DNA from: Datisca glomerata
Lineage: Eukaryota; Streptophyta; Magnoliopsida; Cucurbitales; Datiscaceae
DNA: 64,000 nt
Direction: 5' to 3'
Assembly (NCBI GenBank): GCA_003255025.1
Contig: QANY01005492.1
Span: forward strand, 556,297-620,296
The position numbers were made by a program, and so were the translations under genes. Shown here piece by piece: positions 45,182 through 56,662 of this stretch (position 1 is its first letter; each line of letters begins with the position of its first letter). The notes below the pieces were generated by a model, which had not been told where the DNA came from, searched no databases, and saw only the letters and a program-made list of their open reading frames with translations.

Positions 45182-45422
45182 CCGCCATGTCGGATGAGCA
45201 AGATATGCGGAAGATGGGGGGCTTGCCGCCTCGTTCCCTTTTATCTATGCCATGATGCTCATGGGCAGCTTATCTCTAATTGGATTTCCTTTTCTAACTG
45301 GATTTTATTCTAAAAATGTGATCTTAGAGCTCGCTTACACTAAGTATACCATCAATGGGAACTTTGCTTTCTGGTTGGGAAGTTTCTTTGTCCTTTTCAC
45401 CTCTTATTACTCTTTTAGAAAA
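45182..45422 (+). pseudogene. nad5: Mitochondrial nad5 fragment (NUMT)
   Basis: Encodes [13 protein letters not shown], then (in another frame) [42 protein letters not shown] and LFTSYYSF. This is plant mitochondrial NADH dehydrogenase subunit 5, a membrane proton-pumping subunit of complex I. Homology starts and stops sharply at about 45,182 and 45,422. A frameshift lies between 45,222 and 45,250, where the nad5 ASSFP segment is replaced by PPRS. The nuclear surroundings are AT-rich repeats. This is mitochondrial DNA inserted in the nucleus, old enough to have decayed. Confidence 0.92.
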
Positions 45423-45834
45423 GGTACAATATCTATCGATTTTGCTGATTGTTTTGAATTATAGAGAAATAGAGTTTTATTGCTCAGTGATGACGAGCTA
45501 TATTATCTAGGCAGAAGAAAGTAATGACGGAAGAAAGTTATGGATTTCAGAAGAAGCCCATCAGAATGAGGCTCAATTTTTACTAAAAATGCAACAAGAC
45601 AAGAAATTTCTCTCACTTAAGGTAAAATCATAAACGAAACGCATATGAAAGAACCCTCAAACTGAAAATCAATGGAATGTAGACGTCTACTCTCTCAAAA
45701 TTACTGCTACATATCAATCAGAGGTAAACATCTTTAAATTAAAGAGATACCACTGAAATTAAAGGAGAAATTTTACCTGATTTGGAGAAAGACAGATATC
45801 CAGTAAGCCCTCCGCGTGCGAGACAGAAAGCAGT

Positions 45835-45835
<1 letters not shown>

Positions 45836-45868
<33 letters not shown>

Positions 45869-46000
45869 TGGGAGAGAGAGAGAAAACAATAGTGAGTGAG
45901 TGAGTGAGTGAGGTAGATAGATATATAGATAGAGATAGAGAGAGAGAAAGAGAGATAGATAGATAGAGAGAGAGGGGGAGAACGAGAAGAACCTGTGGAG
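45836..46000. repeat. GA-rich compound microsatellite
   Basis: Runs of (GA)n, (GAGT)n and (GATA)n with interruptions, strongly purine on the plus strand. Confidence 0.95.
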
Positions 46001-46009
46001 TGACGAAGA

Positions 46010-47360
46010 AGACATAGGGATCGTTGGAGATAGAATGAAGAAGAAAGAATTTTGGGGGAGGGGGTTGAACTTCAATTTTGAATGATTTGAACAAAGGGGT
46101 AAAACATAATTCTACACCATAAAAAGGCCTAAATATCTGATTTTAGAAACTTTGGCCATGTTTTCCGAAATGGGTTTTCAAAAAGCCCTTTTATCGAAAA
46201 AAATCATTTTAGGCAAAGGTAAGGTTTTTCTTAGGATAAAATATTAGTAACAGAATTTGGGTAAAGAAAAGGTAAGGTTTTTTCCTGTAAAATATTTCTG
46301 TTGAAATTGGTGTTGGTTAAATTATAGTCTAACTAAAATGATTGCAATCTGATAAGTATTAATCTTAAAATATTAGATCAAGTTTAGGAGAAAGTTGTTA
46401 GCAAAAGATAACTTATTTTGTTATCTTGTGAAAACTATCACATTTTGTTAAAAGATTTAGAGTCCAAATTTCATTTTTTTTATTTTATTGGGTATGCAAT
46501 TTCTCAAAATTGAATATAATGTAGCCCCATAAACTCCTTTTTAGAGAGACTCATAAACTTAATCAATTAATCATTTACCTTTGAACTATAAAAATAGATA
46601 AATCGACCCCTACAACTGAACACAGTCGTTGTCTAATTGAAAGAATGTACACTTGGTACTACACGCACGTAGTGTTGGGTGGCATTGAACTTTCTTAATT
46701 TCAAAAAGTAACTTCTGAGAAGATTTTTCCTCACACTTATAAGTTGTCAATTAGTTTTTTCTATAATCAATGTAGGATAATCTCAATAATCTTCATTGTC
46801 ACATATCGAATCTTGAGACGACGATCCCTTTTCCTAAATTGTGCTGAGACTTGTTGAAGAACATGATTTTATATTAATATTGAGAATTATTGAATATTTT
46901 AAATCCCAAAAATTAACTTATGAGTTGAACTTTTTATTCACATTATACACTAACAATGAGTCTTTCACAACTATGTGGACTCAATAACCTATCCAGTCAC
47001 ACCACTACCCGAATTGATCCAATATCATAATTTAAGGAAAATGACTGAAGCCCTTGATAGAAATGGAGGCAATAAATAGTTTATGTTTGTCTGAAAAAAA
47101 GTGCATGCTCTATTTTGTCCACACTTTTTCCCCACCCAATTCTGTGTATAGTAGGTATTTTCTTCCAATTGTTTTTAAAATTTTGTAGTCTGTAATTATA
47201 CGTTGTAATCCTATATTCTTAATTTATTTATTGTTATACATTATTTATTAAAATCTAATAATATAATATTTTTCAAACTTCTCATATATTTTTAACATAA
47301 TACTAAACATGATAATCATACTGTACTATATATAAAAATGTATGTATATTGAGAAAAATA
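46010..47360. other. AT-rich intergenic, no gene
   Basis: No coding region recognised. Some stretches near 46,530-46,980 read like old LTR or intergenic transposon sequence, but no ends were found. Confidence 0.3.
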
Positions 47361-47705
47361 TTTTTAGACAAATTTATCCTCATTATTTCTTAAAATCACT
47401 AAATTATCCTTCAATTTAAAATGTCACCATAGAATAATGAAACTATTTAATTAAATAATTAATTCAGTTTTTAAAGTACACACTTAATGATTATTTATAA
47501 ATTACATTTATAATAGTTATTAACAATATACATTTTTAGACAAGTTTATCCTCATTATTTCTTAAAATCACTAAATTATCCTTCAATTTAATATTAATAC
47601 CACCATAGTATAATGAAGCTATTTAATTAAATAATTAATTCACTCTTTAAATTACATACTTATTGATTATTTATAAATTATATTTATAATAGTTATTAAC
47701 AATAT
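47361..47705 (+). repeat. 172-bp tandem duplication
   Basis: TTTTTAGACAAATTTATCC (47,361) recurs at 47,533 as TTTTTAGACAAGTTTATCC, and the downstream sequence stays parallel (ACTAAATTATCCTTCAATTT, TTATTTATAAATTA, ATAGTTATTAACAATATA). Confidence 0.9.
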
Positions 47706-48600
47706 ATTTAAATAATATAACAATATATTTTAAACAACTTTGATAATAAAAAATGATTAACGGTAAAAATATGAATAACATATTAATTTGTACATGTGAT
47801 AAAATTGTAATGAACATGATGGGATTACTGTATCTAGTTCTAAATAAGAGATATAGTATTATATTACTAAGCATAATTTATTTTTATAAAAAATATTGTG
47901 ACACATATATTATCAAGTTAATATACTTTATATTTTTTTCAACAATTACGATTAACAAAAGACTCATGATATTCGAAAAAAGAATGTTTAAAGATTAATT
48001 AATAAATAAAATGAATTATATATTTTTAGAGGCCTTAAAAATGGTTTACTATCATAAATTTTAATATTGTTAAACTAAATAAACAATATGATTCAATTTT
48101 CATTCAAATACCTATAAAAAACATCATCTATTTTTTTTAATTTTGATTATTTCAGTTTTTATTTTCAGATAATATAATGTGATGTAAATAAACGGTCATG
48201 CTAACCTCATTATTAAAGGCTTTACACTCATGCGCAATACACGTGTAAAAACCTATTAATATAATACTCTCCGAAATTTTCAAATATCTTTGACATACTA
48301 TTAAGCATGATAATTTATTTTCTCTGCGTAATTTTGCACAATTACAGTCTTCAACGATATAGACGACACATCGATATAACAATTTTATACAAAACGACCA
48401 ACTTATTTAATTAGGAACTACCTAGTTCTTAATTTTTAAACAATATTTATGTATTGCTCGGATACATAGAGATGATCTCAACTAAAAATGACTATTTCAA
48501 ATCTTTTGGATGAATTTTACGTTTAAGATTAAATTTTAAAATTAAAAAGGAATTAAACACGAAAAGAAAAAAATGGAAAAAAAGAAAGAAAAAAGAGAAA
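47706..48600. other. AT-rich intergenic, no gene
   Basis: Very AT-rich with small spurious open frames. No recognisable feature. Confidence 0.4.
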
Positions 48601-48638
48601 AAAACTGGGAAAGGGTCAAGGGGTTGTGGACGGTCATC

Positions 48639-48646
48639 TATAAAAG
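48639..48646 (+). promoter_or_regulatory. TATA box of the ZRF1-like gene
   Basis: TATAAAAG in a local GC rise (GGGTCAAGGGGTTGTGGACG upstream), about 30 bases before the likely transcript start near 48,672. Confidence 0.6.
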
Positions 48647-48671
48647 GGGAAAGTACACGAAGCATCTGCAT

Positions 48672-50383
48672 TAAGCCGAAATTAAAATCGAAGCGCGGAG
48701 GCGGACAGCTTGCAGCAGAAGCTCCCTAACAGTTCGAAACTCTTCCATTCCGGGTACAGTCATTCTCTTTATCCTTCTCATTCTCTTTGCCTTAAGGTTT
48801 TATTTACAATTTCTCTGACTTTTCCCTTTGTGATTCGTGTTTGTTCTTGCTTTCTTTCTTCAAATTTTATCTTCTTGATATATAAGAATTCTTGGGTTTT
48901 AGCAGGAGTTCAGTGCTGTTCTGGAGGCCCTGCCTCTAAAAAGTTGTGTTCTTGGTTGGGAAGAATGTGGAAGAAAATAAAATAGGTTTAATAAAAAACA
49001 GTGGAACTACCAATAAATCGGTTTTGCAGTAAGAAACCCTGTTTGATTTCCAATTTGCTTCTCGTTTTCAGTTGTTTGACGACCGTCGAAATTTATATTA
49101 TTATCGGTCTAAATATCTTATTTGATGTGTATATTTGGCTTGATATAAATATCATCTAATAATATCAGTGAAGGGAATGATTTAGGATCTTTGGTAGGGC
49201 TTTTCTTTTATAAATTTTTTATATTTTTTCCCAATCTTGCTTACCACATTATTTTCTCGAGTTGCCTATTAATTTTTGCTGTGATGGAATGCATGCAATT
49301 AGCTAACGTGATATAAAAAACTATGTTGCTATTTGGTAGAAATATGAGTCAATTAGTCCTACTGCCGTAGGATGTGTTTACTTATATAGGTTAGTGTTCT
49401 TTTACAGTGTTACTGAAACTTATTACTTCCAAAATAACGGTTGGAGCAAATTCATCTGCAATCGGCAGAATAAATGCATCATATGTTCCACCTTGATACA
49501 TCCACTTAATGAACAAAAAGAACTAACAATTACACATGAATATAGCATACTTTTAGTGTCTATGTTACTTATCACATCTTAATGGCGTACTCCTAAACTA
49601 GTGATCTAATTTATTGGTCTATTTCTTTGTTACAGAGAGTGGGAGAGGCGGTGTGCGAGCTAGAATCTAGCTCGCGGGTCATAGCTTTTTTGTTTTTTAA
49701 AACGTCCAGACAATACTTAGCTTAATGGATACTAGATAGAAGTTCTTTGGAGTATTGATCGATGCTGCGAAGCTTGCTTTTTCCGCTTCCTGTCATTAAA
49801 CATAAAAAAATTTGTTGATATTTAAGTTTACAGTTGAATTTTCCTCTGGGTGCTTGAGATTTTTGTGGTTCTTGCCACACGTCTTAAGGGCTGGTGATGC
49901 TGATACATTTTAATGTTCGTTTCTCATTTAACTAATTGGACCTCTTGCATGAGGAAGTATATTTGGTGAAGGAGCATGATTCATGGAATTCCTTCAAGTT
50001 GTATTTTCTTATGATCGATTTTTTAATGACTTTATATGGTAACTGATAAAACAAATTACCTTCATAATGGTCTTGTGAGTTGTGATTTTTCACTGTGCAT
50101 TGGGTCAGTAACTTAAATGCTTTAGTGGCCATTTGGGTAGGCTTTTTGGCCCAGTTGCTTGCTTCTATCACTTGAAGATGTTGGACTAATCTGATATGCT
50201 TACTATTCAAGTCTTGCATTTTTTACTTTGTGTTGTCTTGGAATTTCCTAATTGAAATTTACTGCTGGTGCAGTTTGGAGACTTCCAAGCATTCTAATTG
50301 AGCGCGCCGCTTGAACGAGTTGAGTCGTGTTGATATTAAAATCAGTATAGTTAATCTTCTGGGCTCAATCCCTTCTTAGAGTT
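48672..50383 (+). other. 5' UTR with a ~1.5 kb leader intron
   Basis: A first untranslated exon (about 48,672-48,753) ends at GTACAG. The intron runs to a TGGTGCAG acceptor at 50,273, and the second exon holds the last 110 bases of UTR before the ATG. Stops in the frame upstream of the ATG support the start at 50,384. The small open frames inside the intron have no protein-like features. The boundaries are inferred from splice motifs. Confidence 0.5.
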
Positions 50384-52330
50384 ATGCCTGTGCACACCAG
50401 TTTCCGTCTTATTTCCTATGCGCAAGAGATCGTAGATGGGCAGCCAATATATGTTTCTTCAAATTGTCTTCCTATCAAGGCTTTAAAATTTGAACCTGCC
50501 GGTCATTCTTTCCATTCTGCTGCTCTTAAGCTCCTTGGTTGTGAGGAGGATGATGCAGACAGCAATGATGAACAAGTTGATGATAAGGAACATACATGTA
50601 TGCCATCATTTGATTCATATAGCAGCAAAAGAAAGAAGAAATCAGGCGAAACCCAGCAGCAAGATCATTATGCATTGTTGGGCCTGAGTCATTTAAGATA
50701 TCTTGCCACAGAGGAACAAATAAGAAAAAGCTACCGTGAAACAGCATTGAAGCATCACCCAGACAAACAAGCTTCTCTTCTTCTTGCTGAGGAAACTGAA
50801 GCTGCGAAACAGGCAAAGAAGGATGAAATAGAGAGCCACTTTAAGTCCATTCAAGAGGCATATGAGATTTTAATTGATCCTGTCAAGAGAAGAATTTATG
50901 ATTCTACAGATGAATTTGATGATGAGATACCCACTGATTGTGCTCCACAGGATTTCTATAAGGTGTTTGGGCCAGCTTTTTTGAGGAATGGACGGTGGTC
51001 AGTTACCCAACCAATCCCATTCTTAGGTGATGACAACACTCCTCTAAAAGAAGTAGATAATTTCTATTATTTCTGGTATGCCTTTAAAAGTTGGCGAGAG
51101 TTCCCACATGCTGATGAGTTTGATCTTGAGCAAGCTGAGTCTCGGGACCACAAGAGGTGGATGGAGAGGCAAAATGTAAAACTTACGGAAAAAGCTAGGA
51201 AGGAAGACTATGCAAGGATACGGACTCTTGTTGATAATGCGTATAAAAGAGACCCTAGACTACTGAGGAGAAAGGAGGAGGAGAAAGCTGAGAAGCAGCG
51301 GAAAAAGGAGGCTAAGTGTCTAGCAAAGAAATTGCAGGAAGAGGAAGCTGCCAGGCTTGTTGAAGAGGAGAAACGAAGGAAAGAGGAGGAGGAAAGACGA
51401 GCTGCCGAAGTTGCTTTACAGCAGAAAAAGGTGAAAGAAAAAGAGAAGAAGCTGTTGCGCAAAGAAAGAACTCGTCTTAGAACACTTTCCGGGACAGTGG
51501 TAGCGCAGCGTCTGCTTGATATTTCGGAGGGTGATGTGGAAAGCCTGTGTATGTCACTTGATATTGAGCAGCTAAGAAATATGTGCAACAAGATGGAAGG
51601 CAAAGAGGACTTAGAGCTAGCTACAGTTCTTAGAGATGCTCTGGGATGTAAGAATGATTCTGTGGACAGTCTACAAGTTGAGAAGAAGGCTGAACGGCAG
51701 AATGGTTCCATAGAGGCTAAGCCTAATGGCAGTGTTCAATTAAGCAGCTTTCAGAAGAAGGAGAAACCTTGGGGAAAAGAAGAAATTGAGCTTCTCAGAA
51801 AGGGAATTCAAAAATATCCTAAAGGAACATCACGGAGGTGGGAGGTTATTTCAGAGTACATTGGTACTGGTAGGTCTGTGGAAGAAATACTCAAGGCAAC
51901 TAAAACCGTTCTCCTGCAAAAGCCCGATTCATCCAAAGCTTTTGATTCATTTCTTGAGAAGAGGAAACCTGCACAATCCATTGCCTCACCACTTTCAACT
52001 AGAGAGGAAATAGGAGCGGTATCTGCTCCACAAAAGTCTGAAACCGACACATCAAACAATCTGGAGGAGTCTTCTAGCAAAAGTACAATAGACAATGAAA
52101 CTACAAGTGATACCAGTGGTATAAACGGGGTTCTTTCAAGTTCAGATCAGGATGTGTGGTCTGCTGTACAAGAAAGAGCACTGGTTCAGGCTCTGAAAAC
52201 CTTCCCAAAGGAAACCAGCCAGCGATGGGAGCGAGTTGCTACTGCTGTTCCTGGGAAGACTGTAAACCAGTGCAAGAAAAAGTTCACACTGCTCAGGGAG
52301 AACTTCAGAAGCAAAAAGAATGCTGTTTAA
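50384..52330 (+). CDS. ZRF1/GlsA-type DnaJ-SANT protein (DNAJC2 family)
   Basis: A single 648-codon exon with the full domain plan of plant ZRF1/GlsA. An N-terminal region contains the conserved NCLPIKALKFEPAGHSFHSA (about 28-47). A J domain covers about 94-170 with the Hsp70-stimulating HPD at 125-127. The ZRF1 ubiquitin-binding region (about 180-290) has DFYKVFGPAFLRN and the FYYFWYAFKSWREFPHADEF block. A long charged Lys/Glu coiled coil spans about 290-365. Two SANT/Myb-like domains lie at about 462-512 and 588-640. In animals and yeast the family works as ribosome-associated chaperone partner (zuotin/MPP11), and in plants it is also a chromatin factor that binds H2A-ubiquitin at Polycomb targets. 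Length and domains are complete and no break is seen, so this is the one apparently functional gene of the window. Confidence 0.97.
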   Translation: MPVHTSFRLISYAQEIVDGQPIYVSSNCLPIKALKFEPAGHSFHSAALKLLGCEEDDADSNDEQVDDKEHTCMPSFDSYSSKRKKKSGETQQQDHYALLGLSHLRYLATEEQIRKSYRETALKHHPDKQASLLLAEETEAAKQAKKDEIESHFKSIQEAYEILIDPVKRRIYDSTDEFDDEIPTDCAPQDFYKVFGPAFLRNGRWSVTQPIPFLGDDNTPLKEVDNFYYFWYAFKSWREFPHADEFDLEQAESRDHKRWMERQNVKLTEKARKEDYARIRTLVDNAYKRDPRLLRRKEEEKAEKQRKKEAKCLAKKLQEEEAARLVEEEKRRKEEEERRAAEVALQQKKVKEKEKKLLRKERTRLRTLSGTVVAQRLLDISEGDVESLCMSLDIEQLRNMCNKMEGKEDLELATVLRDALGCKNDSVDSLQVEKKAERQNGSIEAKPNGSVQLSSFQKKEKPWGKEEIELLRKGIQKYPKGTSRRWEVISEYIGTGRSVEEILKATKTVLLQKPDSSKAFDSFLEKRKPAQSIASPLSTREEIGAVSAPQKSETDTSNNLEESSSKSTIDNETTSDTSGINGVLSSSDQDVWSAVQERALVQALKTFPKETSQRWERVATAVPGKTVNQCKKKFTLLRENFRSKKNAV

Positions 52331-52740
52331 GAATGTTCAGGTGAAATTGATTCCGGTATCGATTGTTGAGTTGAGCTAAATGTTTCATGAGATGTGCTTC
52401 TCTGGGTTTCTGTGAAACTAGGCCATTTATGCTGTGGCTAGAAGTAGAGGTTTTATACAATATTTATTCTTCTGGGAGAAAGAGAATCATTCATATGAGT
52501 TCAAATTCTCTTGATTTTTGGCTTAAGTTGATTCATGGGGAAGGAGGATCTATGCTGAACTGCCATGGAGCCATTGATACAGCCTTGGTGGGAAGACATG
52601 GGAATGCTACGAGCTATGTTAAAATAAGTCTGATGGAGATGATATATTGTTATCATTATTATCATTATTATTATTTTTGTAGTGAGAAGAGAGTAAGTTG
52701 TTATAATACTGACTCATTTAATTGGTAAAATGCCTTATAT
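52331..52740 (+). other. Probable 3' UTR of the ZRF1-like gene
   Basis: The sequence is less AT-rich than the intergenic DNA further on and carries GT/TAT-rich tracts (near 52,650) that could serve polyadenylation. The transcript end is not fixed. Confidence 0.35.
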
Positions 52741-54545
52741 CATTATGAAGGATGCCTTCTCATTTTCAAAATGAGGGCTTGCATCTAATTTCCATCTTCT
52801 TAATGACAGCGGTATCTAATTTCCATTTCTGATTTCTTTATGCTTTGTCTTATTAAATGAAAAGGAAAAGAAGTTATGGAAAGTTCATCTGGGATTTTTG
52901 GTTTTGTTAAAAATGAGCAGAAACATTATGTTTATTATTTTAGCAATTTTCCATTTTAGGTATTTTTAGTCTCAATACTAATTTTCCTTTATTTCTTCCT
53001 CCCTTAATTCGTCTTCCCAAGTTATTTACTATGCTTTGTGAAAACAAAAAAGTTATGCCGAAAAGAATAACACTATTACTTTGATGATATTTGAATTACT
53101 ATTTATGTAATCGAAATGAATTATCCTATTTTAATATTATTTTGATTTATCACGAATATCAGTTATTTAAAAAACTAAAATGTAGAGTCCACCAATGAAC
53201 CTCCTCCTCTAAACAATATTTTTTTGGTATAACTCTAAACTAACAAAGTTTAGGCTGTATTATTATCAGAAAAATCTACTGGAGTTTTGCTAAAAATAGT
53301 GACACTGACTTTCATGTTAGGTACTGTGACAATGTTAATAGATGTTATTTAAGAGTAATTTTTATAACGATTAAGTAATTGATTAAATTTTAAATGATAA
53401 AATGATATAACAATAATTCATAGATTAATTTATCTATCAGCATTCAGTAATATCTTCTTGTTTTTAATGAGTCTTATTTTTACTTGACTAATTTACAATA
53501 CGAGAAGGTATTTTTTTAAATCACGTAAAAACATGCAAATATAACTTAATTAGTCTAGTTGTTTTTCCCGATAAATGAGATAAGTAGAATTCATTTAAAC
53601 GGAAAATATTTTTTTTCTATAAATTAATCAGCACAATGACAAATAAATAAAAATCACCACAAGCTACCTAAACTAAAAGCTAAGTACCAATCGACAAGAA
53701 AAAAAATCAATTGATCCTTGAAGGTAGAACTTGGAAGACTCCAAATATTTTAAAATGAGAAATATATTTTTGTCAACCGGAAAAGTGATGTCTCAGATCA
53801 TATCGGTATAGAAATTGATAAAAAAGAGAGTAATAGGGTCAATCCATTCATGCCGTTAATTATTGTGAGTCTGTAATAAGATGATTTTATTATTTCAAAT
53901 TTCACGTAGTTGATAAATTTTTTATTCTCAAGTGAGATAAAATTCACTAGCATTTATGAACGTCCATCCTTAAACATATGATTATTCTGTAATTTTTTTA
54001 AGTGATGGAGTTAGAATTAGAATTAACTGTCGCTCAGTCTAACCTTATATGAGTCAGAAATTATCTTCAAGTATAACTAATAATGAAATTAGTGATTATT
54101 AATATTTGGTGAAGGAAGCAACCAGTCTACTCTGTCTTAAGATTCTCCATGTTCAGGAGAGAATTCTATTAAATTTGGACCGTCAAATATAAAAAACAAG
54201 ACCGTTCAGGTTTGTCCTAGTAAAAAGATAAATAAAAAAATATAAAAAGGTCGAGATGATCATGACCATTTATTATAACACGGACGGTGAAGATTATCTC
54301 AACAAATCCCTCTGTTGGGATCTCCAAAAGATGGAATCTTTTTCCGTCTACTTGGGATCTGGATCCGGATCCCCTGCTGTTGGGGAATCCCAACAAAATA
54401 TTATGTTTATTTAATCTGAACCGTCTATTTTTAAAATAGATGATCTAGATCTCATATTTTCTCTTTTTACTTTTTCTGACATATATATATATATTTTTAT
54501 CTCCATTCTTAAATCTCGGCCGTTCGTCATGAGAACCGATGATAT
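52741..54545. other. Intergenic, no gene
   Basis: AT-rich. Around 54,300-54,400 there is a short block with GGGATCTCCAAAAG, GGATCTGGATCCGGATCC and GGGGAATCCCAAC that forms small palindromes; significance unknown. Confidence 0.4.
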
Positions 54546-54873
54546 ATAACAAAATCCTTTTATGTTATCAGATCACGAGCGGATGTACTTCCCTCTCCCG
54601 CACTGATGTGATGTGAAAGCTGGAAAAAAGTCCCATTGTCCCAGTACTGAGAAATTCTCACCAAGGAATGGAAAAGGCAGATTTTTCCATTGCGTAGAAC
54701 CCAAAGTTGATTTTTACGTACTTGTTGACACAGACGACGAATTGCAGGGGACTTGGTTTCCATCAATGGGAATAAGTTGTGAGATATGATCATTTCTATA
54801 AATTACGGACACAATTATATTGGTCGGGGTTGAGAATAGAAATTAAATTCTATGAGATCTAATTTTTCGTTGT
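54546..54873. other. Possible plastid-derived spacer left of trnN
   Basis: This stretch is richer in GC than its surroundings, keeps a 78-codon open frame on the minus strand (54,560-54,793), and runs straight into the plastid-type trnN. That would fit plastome sequence flanking trnN (trnN-ycf1 spacer), but I cannot confirm it from memory. Confidence 0.3.
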
Positions 54874-54945
54874 TATTCAGTAGCTCAGTGGTAGAGCGGT
54901 CGACTGTTAACCGAATGGTCATATGTTCGAATCCTACTTGGGAAG
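54874..54945 (+). pseudogene. trnN-GUU: Plastid-type tRNA-Asn(GUU) insertion (decayed)
   Basis: 72 bases aligned end to end with plastid trnN-GUU. The D-arm AGCTCAGTGGTAGAGCGGTC, the GTT anticodon in CTGTTAACCG, and the T-arm GTTCGAATCC are kept. About seven substitutions are seen, including two in the 5' acceptor strand (TATTCAG for TCCTCAG) and one in the 3' strand, which weaken the acceptor stem. Plant mitochondria also carry a plastid-derived trnN, so the donor may be either organelle. Not expected to be functional in the nucleus. Confidence 0.9.
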
Positions 54946-54956
54946 ATTTGATTCAT

Positions 54957-56648
54957 TCTGAATCCTAAGTAGTCATGAACTCTTATGCATGTTTACTGAA
55001 TTTTTTGATTCACTCGTTAAAGTCTTCTTGTTAATCAGGCTAGTAACTTTTATTTTAGAGATTCAGTGATGTGGATGGCTGGAGACATTATCTTACAAGA
55101 TTTGGAATCTAAGCTTTCCTAACGGATCGTCTATTAGTTTTCTTAAGTGTTAATTCTGGATTCGAATGGTTATTGAGCATAAATTTATAATAAGATTATA
55201 AATTAGCCATTCACTAGTGGATTAATGGTACTTAAAGATAAAGAGTTAATTAGAAGGGTAAAATGATAATTTTGACCAGTTCTAATTTTTGGACCAATAA
55301 TTGGAGGACAAAATTACATGAAATGATTATGTTAGTGGATTACATGAGAATACTCTGCAAATACATTCTAGAATCTCTAAGATTGTAATTCCATATTTAT
55401 AGTGGAGTAATAATAGAATTAATAAATAAGATTATTTAATTAATAATCTGATTTATCGGTGCTTATGATTATAGGTCCATCTTCCACAAGTCCCCTCTAT
55501 ACTATGCTATCTAGGGTGTGAATATTTCAAGACATGAGAAAATGACTGACTTACAAAGAGAATTTTTATTCTGCGACAAGTACATAATTATGAGATAATC
55601 ATGTGTGATTAATTAATTAAAAATTAATTAATTGAATTAATTATATATTTAAATATAATTTTCGAAAATTATATATATATANAAGTTAGTTGATAGAGAT
55701 AATCAAATATGTTAATTTTGAATTAACTGATATCTAGATAATTATCTAATTAAAATAAATATTTAATTCATAGTAATTGCCATGTGTCAATCACTAATAG
55801 GGTATAACAAATTGACATGGACTACTGTGGTGTCACGAGGTACTACAATAGTAAGTGTGCAACACTGTATTATCACATGACACTACAGTTGTGCCGTGAG
55901 GCACTGTGCTGGCTCACGACACACTGTAGTGCCATGTGACACTGGAGTCGTGCGCAATTGCAGTGGGTCCCACTGCAATTGGTAATTTTATAGTTAAATA
56001 TTATTTCAATTTATTCCTAAAAATATGATACACCTTTATCTAGAATATATACAGATATTATTCTAATGGCATTGGTTGTCAAAATAAGATGAGAGAATAA
56101 GTTGATTAGATCATCAGTTTGTCAATCGAGAGTTGAATTGAGAACATGGTTGGTGTTAGAGAGATTTTCTTCTATGATTAAACGTTAATCAAATTTCTAA
56201 AAGAATAATCATCACATTCTTTTAGAGAATCGTCTCACTAAAATCATTCTTAGTAAATCTCTAAATCTCATGTGTTGAGAACATCTAGAAACAAAAAAAA
56301 AAGTATTTTGTAATATTCTAGGTGCTCACACACGTCCTAGTGCGTTGATGATTGACTTGGAAGATCTTGGTGTGTATCTCGGAGTCTACTTATCATTAGA
56401 AGTGATTTCGTGGGAACGGAGGATCGATTAGTTTTTGCAAGGACACTTGATATATAGACTACAAGAGGTATATGATTCCTAACCTTTTATGTTGTAGATT
56501 TAACTTATAAATATATAATGGATCCTGACTGATTGAAAAATGGGTTTCAGTAATTTTTTTTTGTTATCGTGGCGTTGCACAAATTTTGTTTTATTAAAAG
56601 ATTCGACGCCTCACCGCTTCCGTCGCGCACGCGTCACGACGTCCAACA
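54957..56648 (+). repeat. 5' LTR of copia element 3 (truncated)
   Basis: Matches the 3' LTR (61,730-63,955) from its base ~430 on, starting at CTGAATCCT, with AGTAGTCATGAACTC and TTTTTTGATTCACTCGTTAA. It ends GACGTCCAACA just before the primer site. The first ~430 bases are replaced by the trnN segment. At 55,682 a single N stands where the 3' LTR has about 110 extra bases. Confidence 0.85.
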
Positions 56649-56650
56649 AG

Positions 56651-56662
56651 TGGTATCAGAGC
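56651..56662 (+). promoter_or_regulatory. Primer-binding site of copia element 3
   Basis: TGGTATCAGAGC two bases after the LTR end; initiator tRNA-Met type, as usual in copia. Confidence 0.9.

Noticed and set aside
45759..46094. Two overlapping 100-111 codon frames on the minus strand rich in Ser-Leu
   Set aside because: They are translations of the GA/CT microsatellite.
51208..51711. 167-codon frame on the minus strand inside the ZRF1-like gene
   Set aside because: Antisense shadow of the Lys/Glu-rich coiled-coil coding region.
54874..54945. Functional nuclear tRNA-Asn gene
   Set aside because: The sequence follows the plastid, not the nuclear, tRNA-Asn and has acceptor-stem mismatches; no Pol III terminator T-run directly follows.
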